A stretch of 64,000 nt of DNA, taken from NCBI GenBank assembly GCA_022539475.1, contig VCMS01000138.1:62001-126000 (forward strand), given 5' to 3'. The stretch comes from Gracilaria domingensis (Eukaryota; Rhodophyta; Florideophyceae; Gracilariales; Gracilariaceae). This document shows, piece by piece, positions 37,578-46,651 of the stretch. The position numbers and the translations under genes were made by a program. Each line of letters starts with the position of its first letter. The stretch's first letter is position 1. A model generated the notes under the pieces. The model was not told where the DNA came from and ran no database searches. It saw nothing but the letters and a program-made list of their open reading frames with translations.

Positions 37578-38831
37578 ATGCGCCGCCACACACTCCGCGC
37601 CTCGCTGCTTGCGTTCGCGCTTCACATGCTGCTGCCATTCGCGCACGCCATCTCGCTTGCCGCCGTGCGCATTCAAACCACGTTCTTTCTGCTGCCATCC
37701 GCGGGCATCTGCCCGCAAACCATAACGCACGAGCGTCTTGCGCTGTACCGCGGCATCAACGCGGCCGATCCAAACGGCACGTACGACGGCATTCTGTGGG
37801 ACGATCTTGAGATCAATGGGCAGCCGTGCATCTCTCTCCACGACTCGCTACATTCAACGTTCTTCGAAGCGCAGCCAACACCGCCGCCAGCGTCGCCGTC
37901 CGACACGCAGTCGCCCTGGTTCCTCATCGGCACTGACAACGCGCCGCGTCGCTGTCGCGCGTTTTCAACGCCTCTGCGCGCTTCGTACTTGTTCACCGAC
38001 GACTTACCTCGCTTTCGCGCGCGACTGGTGCGCGACGGGCTGTTGCAAGCGGACGTGGCGACGGAGGCGAAGCGCGACACGCTGTTTATGTTCTCGGTTC
38101 CGTTCTCAAACGAAGGTACTCTACAAGGGCCGCCGTGCACGTACGTTGAAGAAGACGACGCGCAGGGCGCTGTGTCCGTGGTGGACGCGGCAAACGCCAA
38201 CGACGAACCCGACGTGGAGCTGGTGCCCACGCCCGACGGGCAGCGCGGCGAGGGCGCGGCGGGCGGCGACGACGGGCCGGCGTGCGTGGCGGGCGACGTG
38301 CAGGTGGTGCTACGCGACGGGCGGTTGCGGCGCGTCGACGCGCTGCGCAGAGGCGACGCGGTGCAGGGCGCGGTCGACGGCGATACGGTGGTGTCGTTCA
38401 GCCACGCCGACGCGTCGTTCGACGCGACGTTCATCGAGCTGTGGGTGCGGCTGTACGACGAGCGGGACGGCGCGTCGGAGCGCGCGGCGAGGGAGGTGCG
38501 GCTGAAGGTGACGGAGGACCACCTGCTGCTGGCGCGCGACGGGCGGCCGTTCGCGGCGCGGCGCGCGGCGGCGGGCACGCGGCTGCGCGCGGTGGGCGGC
38601 GTGGCGGCGGTGGTGAACGCGACGCGGAGGGTGCGCGGGCGCGGCGTGTGGGCGCCCGTGACGGAGCAGGGCGTGATGGTGGTGCGCGGCGGCGTGGTGC
38701 TGAGCTGCTACAGCGCGGCGGTGGCGGAGCGCGTGGCGCACGCGCTGCTGGCGCCCGTGCGCGCGTTCCGCGTGCGGCGGTGGGACTGGGGCGTCGACGC
38801 GGCGCGCTGCGCGCGGCGGCTGCTTCATTGA
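37578..38831 (+). CDS. Secreted Hint-domain (Hog-like) protein
   Basis: 417 residues from the ATG at 37578, chosen because it opens a signal peptide (MRRHTLRASLLAFALHMLLPFAHA). The N-terminal ~210 residues form a cysteine-poor domain of unknown type (RIQTTFFLLPSAGICPQTITHERL...). The C-terminal ~160 residues form a Hint domain. It begins at PACVAGDVQVVLRDG, with the splice-type nucleophile Cys (about 236) and G-D, then LRRGDAVQG. TEDHLLLARDG holds the conserved TxxH-like block, and it ends with WAPVTEQGVMVVRGGVVLSCYSAA, the typical C-terminal block of Hog/Hint proteins. Hint domains cleave themselves from the upstream domain. The Hint half is strongly GC-biased. A perfect palindrome spans the stop codon. 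Confidence 0.8.
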   Translation: MRRHTLRASLLAFALHMLLPFAHAISLAAVRIQTTFFLLPSAGICPQTITHERLALYRGINAADPNGTYDGILWDDLEINGQPCISLHDSLHSTFFEAQPTPPPASPSDTQSPWFLIGTDNAPRRCRAFSTPLRASYLFTDDLPRFRARLVRDGLLQADVATEAKRDTLFMFSVPFSNEGTLQGPPCTYVEEDDAQGAVSVVDAANANDEPDVELVPTPDGQRGEGAAGGDDGPACVAGDVQVVLRDGRLRRVDALRRGDAVQGAVDGDTVVSFSHADASFDATFIELWVRLYDERDGASERAAREVRLKVTEDHLLLARDGRPFAARRAAAGTRLRAVGGVAAVVNATRRVRGRGVWAPVTEQGVMVVRGGVVLSCYSAAVAERVAHALLAPVRAFRVRRWDWGVDAARCARRLLH

Positions 38832-38840
38832 AGCAGCCGC
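38816..38840. repeat. 25-bp palindrome across the Hint stop codon
   Basis: Arms GCGGCTGCTTCA and TGAAGCAGCCGC are perfect reverse complements with a single T between. The TGA at 38829-38831 is inside the right arm. A second palindrome, CGCCGGCC-G-GGCCGGCG, follows at 38883-38899. Either could act as an mRNA 3' hairpin. Confidence 0.85.
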
Positions 38841-39172
38841 GTGTGCGGCGGCGGCGCATCCACGTAGCCGCCGCAGCAACGGCGCCGGCCGGGCCGGCGT
38901 TGATACGAAGCGGCTCTACCTTTGGTCAAGTTATCTAGATACGCGCCAAAGCGATCGCCACGCGTCGGTCAAAAATAGAGCCGTTTTGCGCTTGCGTGTG
39001 CGCAGCGAGGCGAGGCGCAGACGCAAGCGCGGCTGCTTCCCACCACGTTGCTCACCCGCCTCCCTCCGCCCCTTCCCCTCCTTTGTTTATGCACGCCTCG
39101 CTTCCCCGCCCCCCTCCGCGTCCTCCCATCCCCCCCCTTCCCCGCCCCCCATCGCGCCTCGCCCCCCCCGCC
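38832..39172. other. Intergenic, GC-rich with hairpins, then C-rich leader
   Basis: After the palindromes, a cytosine- and pyrimidine-rich tract (39030-39172) precedes the next ATG; pyrimidine-rich leaders are common at algal start regions. No gene supported. Confidence 0.5.
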
Positions 39173-41857
39173 ATGTACCACTCCGCCTTGCACGTGTTTC
39201 AATCGCGTATCGAAGCCCGTCTCCCCACCGTGCTCATCTTCTATCGCGGCGAGCGCTCCTTCTTCTGCAAGCAGTGGCTGCGAAGATGGCTTTCCATCAG
39301 CGGCCTTTCCCCCCGTCTGCGGCAGTTGGACGCCATACTGATGCTCATTAGCTCGCAAAGTCAGGGAAAGGCCTTCAGTGTCGCCGATCAATTGGCTGCT
39401 TCCCGCCGCGATTTGCACCAAAACGTCTTCTTCTTCGGAGACCCTGATAACGCCCTCGTGCACTTTTTGACCACCAATGCTTTCCCGGCGCCTGTCATTA
39501 CCAATCCACACGTGCATCGCGCCCATGGCTGGCTTTTTGAACACGGTATGGTGCAGCCGGCTGTTGTCGCTCTCTTTCAACAAGCCGTACTATACCAGTG
39601 GTGTAGTCGCCCCTCATTTCTAAACGGCGCGGGAAAGCTAGACCGTCCAGATCCGTGGCATATTTGGGACACAATTGAGTCGGAGATGGACCGTTTGTTA
39701 AAGACACAGCATGCAATAGGTCTAACCCCTTTTCAATCGCCGTCCGATGCCTCTCATCGATCGGCCCACATACCCGCCACGTCCACGTCCGCCACCGCGG
39801 AGACGCCGCAATCACCCGTTCTATCCGAGCTTAACGCCTCGAACCCCATTCACGTCGTGGAGGCCAAGATGCTTCCCGTACCGTCTACTGTGAATACTCA
39901 CAGTTCGGAACGAAGCTCTTCGCCTGAACAGCTCAGCACTACCATTCGAAGATTGTCTTCCACTATGAATGCCTTGTCGTCGGATACTCGCAAGTTACCG
40001 AATGACACCGATGCAAATGACGTGATAGCTTTACCTCATATTCTCGAACAAGTTTTTTCGACGCCTGCAGTCACCAGCCTTGAACCCAGGCAACCGCAAA
40101 GTCCGCCTTCCAAAGACGCTCACCTGCAATCGTCCTCTTGGTATGACCGCCCTGACACGGAGCTCCATGCATCGGAAGGAAAGCTTCATCAATTCAATGC
40201 GGAGCATACCGCGCCATCCGAGGCTGTGGCGTGGGATCGCCTTCAATTACTTGGTAGAATTCAAGGCTCGCAATCGTCATTGCAAAGCAGTGCCTCATCC
40301 GACCATAGATCGCCCGAACCGCAACTGACGAGCCCCGAAAAACCGGAGGCCAAATTTAGTACTAGTACATACGTGTTAAATGATGAATATGCTTCGTCAG
40401 AGACCGATGCCATATCGATCAAGGATATGAGGGACACGCATGAGAGTGACGAGCATCAATACTCGCAGCTCTTTGCTCGCGTCAGTGCGTTGGAACGTCA
40501 GAGCACGAACCGCAGCTTTCGAAGTCTGCTCAACGCCGAGTCCCAAGGCCCGTCGTCTGGCGACTTTCGAGAGCCGCTTGAAGGTAGCAACACCTCTCTT
40601 GGCTCAGATGTGGTCGATTCTCTGGTTCGAAAGGCACGCTCCGTTCGCACGTCAGATTCCAACCTGATGACTCAGTTGCGAGAGGGTATCTCGTTCCCTT
40701 CAATTCGAATCGAAGAGGAGGGGGGGCAGTTGGAGGCAGGCGTATTCGACATTCTCAAGGAACTTTCTGATCATCTAAACATGCAAGAGAGGCGAAACAG
40801 CGGGAAATCACTCAAATCGACGGCGGTCCGACCGGTGAGTTACTTGGCGGACTCCAAACTCGACGGGGGTACGCTTTCTCTTGAGCGAAAGAGCAGCGTG
40901 GAAAACGGCCCTTTGACGTCTATGTCGTTCAGAAACGTTCCGAGGGTGGGACTTCGAGACTATGCAGCGCCGTCGAACGAGCCCATGCCGGTGCGAAGAG
41001 ACAGAACAACGAAGGGTATCGTCCCCGAACTGGGCGCGACGCAACCAAGCACAAAATCGATGGCCTCTCTGGCGTCGGAGGATACGCTGCTGGTATCGAG
41101 GATGCAACAGTCCCAGAGTGACGTGGCACGTCACGCAGCGTCACTTCAATCGGAAGGCAGCTCCGACAGCCGAACGCCGCTGGTGGACGTGGACTCTCTG
41201 AGGACGTCGGCCGACAAACGCCCAGAAATACAAATCCACGACGAATACGAGGCGTACGACGAATTCCTCGTGGCGGAGTACGAGGTGGAAGAGCGAGTGG
41301 AGGAGCACCAATCAGGCACGTCCAAAACAGGCGCGCAACGCGATCGTCCGCTTTCTGTTGGCCCGCACCATCTGTGGGTCGACGAAGAAAGAGAAGATCT
41401 ACGCCCCATCAAGAGCGAGACATCGCCGCTAGACAAGGCGCTCGGCAACTTTAGCGGCACGCGGCGCACGGAGGGCGGCGTGAGAGGTGCATTCGGCCGG
41501 TTGAGGAAAAGCGTTCGTTATGAAGACGGCGACCGGCCGCGACGGCTGGATTCACTCAGGGCGATGGTGTTCGGCAGAAGTCGCACATCTGGCGTGCAGG
41601 ACGGCACCGATCGTCCGGACGTGCTGAGGTTGGCGTCAGGGCCCGTGTTGAGCACTGGTGTGGACGATAGTGTGGCGGGTGTGAGGCGGGCAGAGGATGG
41701 CGGGAGAAATCGGGGATCGAGATCGACGAAGACGATGGGAAGGGGGGAGAGACGGTGGTGGACGAAACGGCGGGAGGGCGATACGGAGAGGGAGAAGGGG
41801 TTGGTGGTCACGGCGAGCATGGCGGCGTTTTTGCGGTCGAGGTGGAAAGCAAGATGA
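39173..41857 (+). CDS. Peroxiredoxin-like N-terminus with long disordered tail
   Basis: 894 residues from the ATG at 39173; frame sequence before it is Pro-rich and lies in a C-rich leader. The N-terminal ~100 residues look like the peroxiredoxin/AhpC-TSA-like fold: PTVLIFYRGERSFFCKQWLRRW has the shape of the strand plus active-site helix, and FFFGDPDNALVHFLT matches the following element. Only one cysteine (FFCK) is at the active-site place, so activity is uncertain. A helical linker follows and then ~700 residues of Ser-, Glu- and Asp-rich sequence without a fold I recognise, with short basic runs near the end. Peroxiredoxins reduce peroxides; a regulatory or scaffold role is also possible. 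Family assignment is tentative. Confidence 0.5.
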   Translation: MYHSALHVFQSRIEARLPTVLIFYRGERSFFCKQWLRRWLSISGLSPRLRQLDAILMLISSQSQGKAFSVADQLAASRRDLHQNVFFFGDPDNALVHFLTTNAFPAPVITNPHVHRAHGWLFEHGMVQPAVVALFQQAVLYQWCSRPSFLNGAGKLDRPDPWHIWDTIESEMDRLLKTQHAIGLTPFQSPSDASHRSAHIPATSTSATAETPQSPVLSELNASNPIHVVEAKMLPVPSTVNTHSSERSSSPEQLSTTIRRLSSTMNALSSDTRKLPNDTDANDVIALPHILEQVFSTPAVTSLEPRQPQSPPSKDAHLQSSSWYDRPDTELHASEGKLHQFNAEHTAPSEAVAWDRLQLLGRIQGSQSSLQSSASSDHRSPEPQLTSPEKPEAKFSTSTYVLNDEYASSETDAISIKDMRDTHESDEHQYSQLFARVSALERQSTNRSFRSLLNAESQGPSSGDFREPLEGSNTSLGSDVVDSLVRKARSVRTSDSNLMTQLREGISFPSIRIEEEGGQLEAGVFDILKELSDHLNMQERRNSGKSLKSTAVRPVSYLADSKLDGGTLSLERKSSVENGPLTSMSFRNVPRVGLRDYAAPSNEPMPVRRDRTTKGIVPELGATQPSTKSMASLASEDTLLVSRMQQSQSDVARHAASLQSEGSSDSRTPLVDVDSLRTSADKRPEIQIHDEYEAYDEFLVAEYEVEERVEEHQSGTSKTGAQRDRPLSVGPHHLWVDEEREDLRPIKSETSPLDKALGNFSGTRRTEGGVRGAFGRLRKSVRYEDGDRPRRLDSLRAMVFGRSRTSGVQDGTDRPDVLRLASGPVLSTGVDDSVAGVRRAEDGGRNRGSRSTKTMGRGERRWWTKRREGDTEREKGLVVTASMAAFLRSRWKAR

Positions 41858-42424
41858 CGTTTTTATGCGGCGGCGGTTTGTTTGGGCGCTTTGTGGTTGG
41901 TAGAGGCCGAGCGCACAGTGCTGACGTTTCGCAGAATCTGGCGAGCGCAGCCGGATCAGACCGCGCCGAGGCAAACCTTTTTCGTGCGGCCGACGTGGGA
42001 TAAGCATCTTGCCGGTGGAGCTGCCGTTTTGAGCAATTCTTTTTCACCGAATAGGAACGTGATGGTGTGGGCCTAGAGAGTAAACGAAGTTGTTCCGGCG
42101 AAACTTGAGCGATGTAACAGTTGAGGGCTAATTGTACCGTTGTAACTTCGTATCCTTTCTTCTCGACGTCTCAGTCCTCTCTCTACAACGTGCTCGTGTA
42201 GAGGATATTGATCCTTGCTGGCTATCCAGTAATGACTCGTAGGACGAATCCCATTCTGCACTATCGCAGATTAGGAGTACAAGCCATTTCCGCAGCAGTT
42301 GTTCTCGGTGCGCTTTAAGGAAGAACGGTCCATGACTAGCTAAGAAACGTAGAGCATCTTTTCCACACTTGGCAACTGTTTCATGGCATTTCTTCACGGA
42401 CTATTGCCTAGCCCATTCTGAAGT
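41858..42424. other. Intergenic, nothing recognised
   Basis: About 570 bases of ordinary composition between two plus-strand genes. No repeat or gene supported. Confidence 0.5.
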
Positions 42425-43664
42425 TTGGCGAGCAAACGTGACGTTCAAGCAGCGTATGAAGTTCTTTTTTTTTTTGTTCTCATTGCATTCGAAACGTGCG
42501 AATTAGCTACCAAGGGTACGTCGGAATCATGTGCTGCGGGCCGATATCTGGATGAAACTGGCGAATGTCTGGATTGCCCACTGGGTTTCTATCAACCGCT
42601 CCCTGACCAGAACGGATGTCTCAAGTGTCCTGAGACTTCGTACACCCCAGCGGAAGGGGCGACAAGCTGCGACGAATGTCTCGAGAACCAAGTGGCAAAT
42701 GTGAACAAAAATGGATGTAGGTGTAGACCAGGCTTCAAACCAGGTTCACTTGATCGTGTGCCCATTTCATGTGAAGCATGCGCTCCGGGTTTCCATTTGC
42801 TAAGCTCACCATTTATGGGAATCTATCTTTGTACGGAATGTTCCGCTAATACGTTCACCTCCGAGTTTGCCCAAACTAAGTGCAAACCGTGCCCCGAAGG
42901 TCAATCTGCACCTATAGGATCTGATAGATGCTATTCATGTGAGCCAGGCGAAATATTCACCGAAGGCAAATGCACCAAGTGCCCCGCCGGCTTTGAGAAC
43001 TACAGCGGAGGATGCAGTCCATGCCGACCTGGTTTCTACAAACCAGTCGAAGGTTCGTATCCCTGTTTGCCATGCCCGCAATTCATGGTCGCGAACGAAG
43101 GTGCCACGGAATGCGTTAAGCCATGTCCTGGTGATGAAATCCTGATAAGCAGTAGCGTGACCGGGGAGGACGTCTATTGCGGTAAGTGCCCTGCTGGAAG
43201 TCGTCTTGACGTAACATATTCGCCTCCGATTTGCTCACAGTGCTCTCACAATCAGTTTATGCCATACGAGAACACGAGAACGTCCTGTTTTCGATGCGCA
43301 GGGGACAAAGTTGGTCGATACGCTCAAGGCTCGACGGAATGCGTTTGTAGAGAAGCGCTTGTCAACGGAACTTGCAATGTTTGTGAGTCCTCTGCTGGTG
43401 ATGGGTACTGAGGACTAGAAGGAGACGTTCCGGTTTCGACATGTGGTTCACACAGAGGCCATCGCAGACTCAAATTGTCATTTATGCGAAGTTGATTTCG
43501 TGACAACTTCACTGCCCTTAGTACTGGTCATTGCGATCTCAGTTTTGCCGGCAAGTACCACTAATGCTGCAAACATCATGTTGACTTCGATAAAACGAAA
43601 GATTCAAATCATGTGGCAAAGTATGCGTAAGACGAAGAATGGCCGAAGCCATTATATTTATTGA
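42425..43664 (+). CDS. Cysteine-rich receptor-like protein (GCC2/GCC3 repeats), start shifted, possible intron
   Basis: The main frame (42425-43411) has at least seven repeats of the ephrin-receptor-like GCC2/GCC3 type (CPLGFYQPLPDQNGCLKCP, CPAGFENYSGGCSPCRPGFYKP). It has no in-frame ATG. An ATG at 42456 opens MKFFFF and would run into the hydrophobic FVLIAFETCEL, a good signal peptide, but an 11-T run at 42465-42475 puts it one base out of frame. Twelve T would restore it, so this is a sequencing error, an allele, or a dead start. Downstream, a GTGAGT at 43383 and CGCAG at 43463-43467 could be an 85-base intron leading to a transmembrane segment (SLPLVLVIAISVLPA) and a basic tail to 43664. 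Alternatively the protein ends at 43411. Probably type I membrane or secreted. Confidence 0.6.
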
Positions 43665-43895
43665 AGACTATCGATGTGTGTCTAAATCTGTAGTATCGAT
43701 TCTATACTATAAACTGTCCTACCTACTTTACTCCCTCCACCCCGCCCCCCTTCCTCCTCAACTCCCCATCCCTTCCCAAAACCTCCCAAACGACCCCTGT
43801 TTCGCGCATACGAACGCAAGCAACAACAAAGGAAAAAAGAAGTATCAGTTGGACACGCACGCGCTCTACAACACTGGACAAACATGCGGGACTCC

Positions 43896-44250
43896 ACAAC
43901 CCTACGCACCCAAGCGTAAGCAGGCCGATGTCGGTGATTTTGCAACGCTGCAGGCAGATGCTGCAGGAAACCCAGTTGACTCGCGACCACGTCAAGCGCT
44001 CTTCTAGGACCGACACCGGAAATCTTCGCCACCCAACATGCCTCCCTGGAAACACACTAAACCCCATGCACCTAAGCATGAACAGGACCGACTTCGTGTG
44101 CTAGCACCAAACCCCCACGCACCCAAGCGTGAGCGGGACCGACATCAGGAATTTCACATGAAACCAAAACCACAGGGGTTCACATCGAAATGCTTTGCAT
44201 GGATTCAAAACCCTCGCACTCTAAGGAGTAGGACCGATATCGTGTGCCAC
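43896..44250. repeat. Small hairpin repeat units, 3 clear and 2 weak
   Basis: Units at 43896-43940, 44059-44100 and 44109-44150 share the order AACCCC, a 5-bp stem, a 6-base loop ACCCAA or ACCTAA, then AGCRGGACCGA. Stems are TACGC/GCGTA, CATGC/GCATG and CACGC/GCGTG; where bases differ they change in pairs. Weaker units are at about 44000-44030 and 44206-44245. They lie just left of the hAT insertion and overlap no supported gene. The role is unknown. Confidence 0.6.
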
Positions 44251-44372
44251 CAGAGAGAAGACGGACAAGACAGTGACGTTAGAGTGCTCCTTTTTATACC
44301 AAATCCGACCGCCTCTCTGTCAGTCATTCGTGGCGAGATTCGAGACAGGAGAGGCGGGAGAGGCGGGAGAGG

Positions 44373-44380
44373 AGCCTTTC
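44373..44380 (+). repeat. 8-bp target site duplication, left
   Basis: AGCCTTTC directly before the left end of the hAT element; the same eight bases follow its right end at 46644-46651. Eight-base duplications are the rule for hAT insertions. Confidence 0.9.
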
Positions 44381-44396
44381 CAGGGGTCGGACGCAA

Positions 44397-44512
44397 TTCA
44401 TTGCATTGCCAATATATTGCAATATCTTATTGCAATATAGAATTGCAACAACTCTGTTAATTGCAATAACAATTGCAAAGCGGTTGGATTATTGCAATTC
44501 TTATTGCAAAAT
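44397..44512. repeat. Subterminal ATTGCAAT repeats, left
   Basis: About nine copies of ATTGCAA or its reverse within 116 bases, several as the palindrome TATTGCAATA. The matching cluster lies at 46517-46631 near the other end. Confidence 0.8.
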
Positions 44513-44849
44513 CTTCTCGATGGCTCAGTTGAACTTGACTTCCAGTTTGATCTCAATCCAACGATCTCAACTGCGATCCTCCTCTTCAATCGTTCAACTC
44601 AGGCTTCAGATACATATTGCCAAATACGGATTGCACCCATGAAACCTAACGCCACACCAAGCCCAAAGTCAGTCGTAACAATGCTCTGCAGACAGCTCCG
44701 AGAGAAAGCAAAATAGTTTGACAAAACTCAAGACTCTCGGTCAAAAACATATCTCGTGCTTCAATGCCCTAACAAACACTGTAAAGAAAGAAAAAGAGAA
44801 ATCTTCTTTCTCAAAAACACAAAGTACATGAAACCTTTACATCACCTCC

Positions 44850-46420
44850 GATCATGCATCGTGGGCGGAGACTTGCAGAAACTTCACGAACTGTACGAAG
44901 AAAATTCCAGAGCAAAGCAGCAATAACAATATCATTCCTTCTTCAAGCCAATTATCACACGAATAACCTCTTGAAAACACGCTCTTTATGACTACATGCG
45001 TATGATTACATTCAAAAATCTGCCGCATTCCTACGTCGAGGACTTCGAGTTCCGCAACTTTTCCAAGCACAAGGACTTGTTCTCAATTACGTTCTTCAAA
45101 AAGTCGCTTCTTAAGACGGTCAAACTCGTCGAGAAAAAGATATGAAAGGAACTCAAAGCAGCAGGTTGTGGAGCAATACTTCATGACGGCTGGACTTGTG
45201 GGGGTGTCTATTACATTGGTTTATTTGCATCTTATGTTTTGCCAGCAGAAAGCACTGACGTTGGTAAGACTTCCAACAGCTAGGTATGTCTTTAATTGTT
45301 ATCGTGCTCTCCTATGGCACAATATGATGCGACATTAGAACACACATCTGCATACGATGTGGGAAATATTCCAGAAACTGTTGACTTTTCGGCATCAACA
45401 CACCTTGATCATTTAAGGGAGATATCTTTGTTTTACGAAGTCGACGTTTATGAATGGGTGTTATGCCAAACTGCAGATAACTGTGCAGTTAACAAGAAGG
45501 TTGCAAAGCAACTTGGAATACCTCATCTTGCATGCAAGAGCCACTTGCTGAATCTGGAAGTTAATCACATGGTCAACATTACCGCTGATTTAGAAAGCAC
45601 TCTAAACTGAGTTCATGAGACAATGACCCAATGTAAGCAAAGGCTTTGTAATGCCGCGTTGCTCCGGAACATCGTTAACTTAAAGCCAATTGTTCACCAT
45701 AAGACAAGGTGGTCTGGAAAGTTTTATATGCTTGAACGCTTTCTACGTATTCGCGATAACCTCATTGATGTCAGCCAGGATGAACGCTCCAATTTGGATG
45801 TTAATGATTCTGTTGCTTTTAGAGACAAAGTGACCCGGTATGTTCGTCATTTGCAAGAAATTGACCACACGACGAAATATTTGCAGGTGCGTAAACTAAG
45901 CTTGGCGAACTGTAGAGATGCATTGGACATGATGTCAATGGGGGGATTGAAAGCAGTGATGTACCGTTTCTTCACTGTTCTTTGCAGAACAAGTACATTA
46001 CTGATGATGCGGAGATCTTGGCGTACCCTTTCTTTGAAAGTGGCGTATGTAAGATTTAGAACGATCGTGCGCATCAGTTGACCGAAGTGGAGGTGACAGC
46101 TTGCAACAGACTTCTCTTAACATCGAAGCCTGTTCACACATCATTGTCTCAAGTTGATGGACCTGCGTCATACACCGAGGGACTCTACCGCAGAAAGAAA
46201 CAAAAGATCTCTGACGCACGCTACAGAGACTGCAGTTTTGTTCTTGGTTCTGTCGCAGAAGTGGAACGGCTATGGTCAGTAGCAGATAACATATTACGAG
46301 ACTAGCGAATTAGTTTTACTCTTTTGTTGTTCGAGGCAATCATATTTCTACGCGTTAATGCTCGGTTGTCGGATTTCCATCTTGTTCGCGAAGCTTTGCA
46401 CATTTGCAGAGGTGCCGAAA
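44850..46420 (+). pseudogene. hAT transposase remnant
   Basis: One main plus frame, with stops, carries hAT landmarks: NLPHSYVEDFEFRNF near the start, LHDGWTCGGVYYIGLFASYV (about 45180-45235), TADNCAVNKKVAKQLGIP and HLLNLEVNHM (about 45470-45570), and TRWSGKFYMLERFLRIRD (about 45705-45760). After a frame change near 45980, the C-terminal hATC dimerisation block appears (SVAEVERLWSVADNILR, 46250-46300). In-frame stops are at 45143, 45281, 45293 and 45608, with further ones at the 3' end. The host cannot make a full transposase from it. Confidence 0.85.
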
Positions 46421-46516
46421 GCAGCTAGATTCTGTGTTTACATTTGGGAATGATATAAAGGGACCATGGACTTCAGAAGTTTTCTTTTATTGCTGTAGGT
46501 TTGTTCTTGGTGTCGT

Positions 46517-46631
46517 TATTGCAATAACTAATTGCGTCGGCATCCATTATTGCAATACATATTGCGAGAAGGAGATGTATTGCAATGATATTGGTAATTG
46601 CACACCCTTGCAATGAGCCGCAATAATATTG
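46517..46631. repeat. Subterminal ATTGCAAT repeats, right
   Basis: About seven copies of ATTGCAAT-like motifs near the right inverted repeat, mirroring the left cluster. The density falls off sharply outside the element. Confidence 0.8.
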
Positions 46632-46643
46632 TCCCTAGCCCTG

Positions 46644-46651
46644 AGCCTTTC
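46644..46651 (+). repeat. 8-bp target site duplication, right
   Basis: AGCCTTTC, identical to 44373-44380. Confidence 0.9.

Larger units (their letters stand above)
44381..46643. mobile_element. hAT DNA transposon, decayed
   Basis: 2263 bases with terminal inverted repeats, left CAGGGGTCGGACGCAAT and right (reverse strand) CAGGGCTAGGGACAATATT, and a perfect 8-bp target duplication AGCCTTTC. Both subterminal regions (44397-44512 and 46517-46631) are packed with TTGCAATA-type motifs, a common hAT trait used for transposase binding. The body (about 44850-46420) is a hAT transposase relic. The intact target duplication indicates a modest age despite the decayed gene; it may have been mobilised by another copy. 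Confidence 0.9.

Noticed and set aside
43682-44079. Two ~116-codon minus frames over the hairpin repeats
   Set aside because: No domain; coding potential comes from the repeated GC-rich units.
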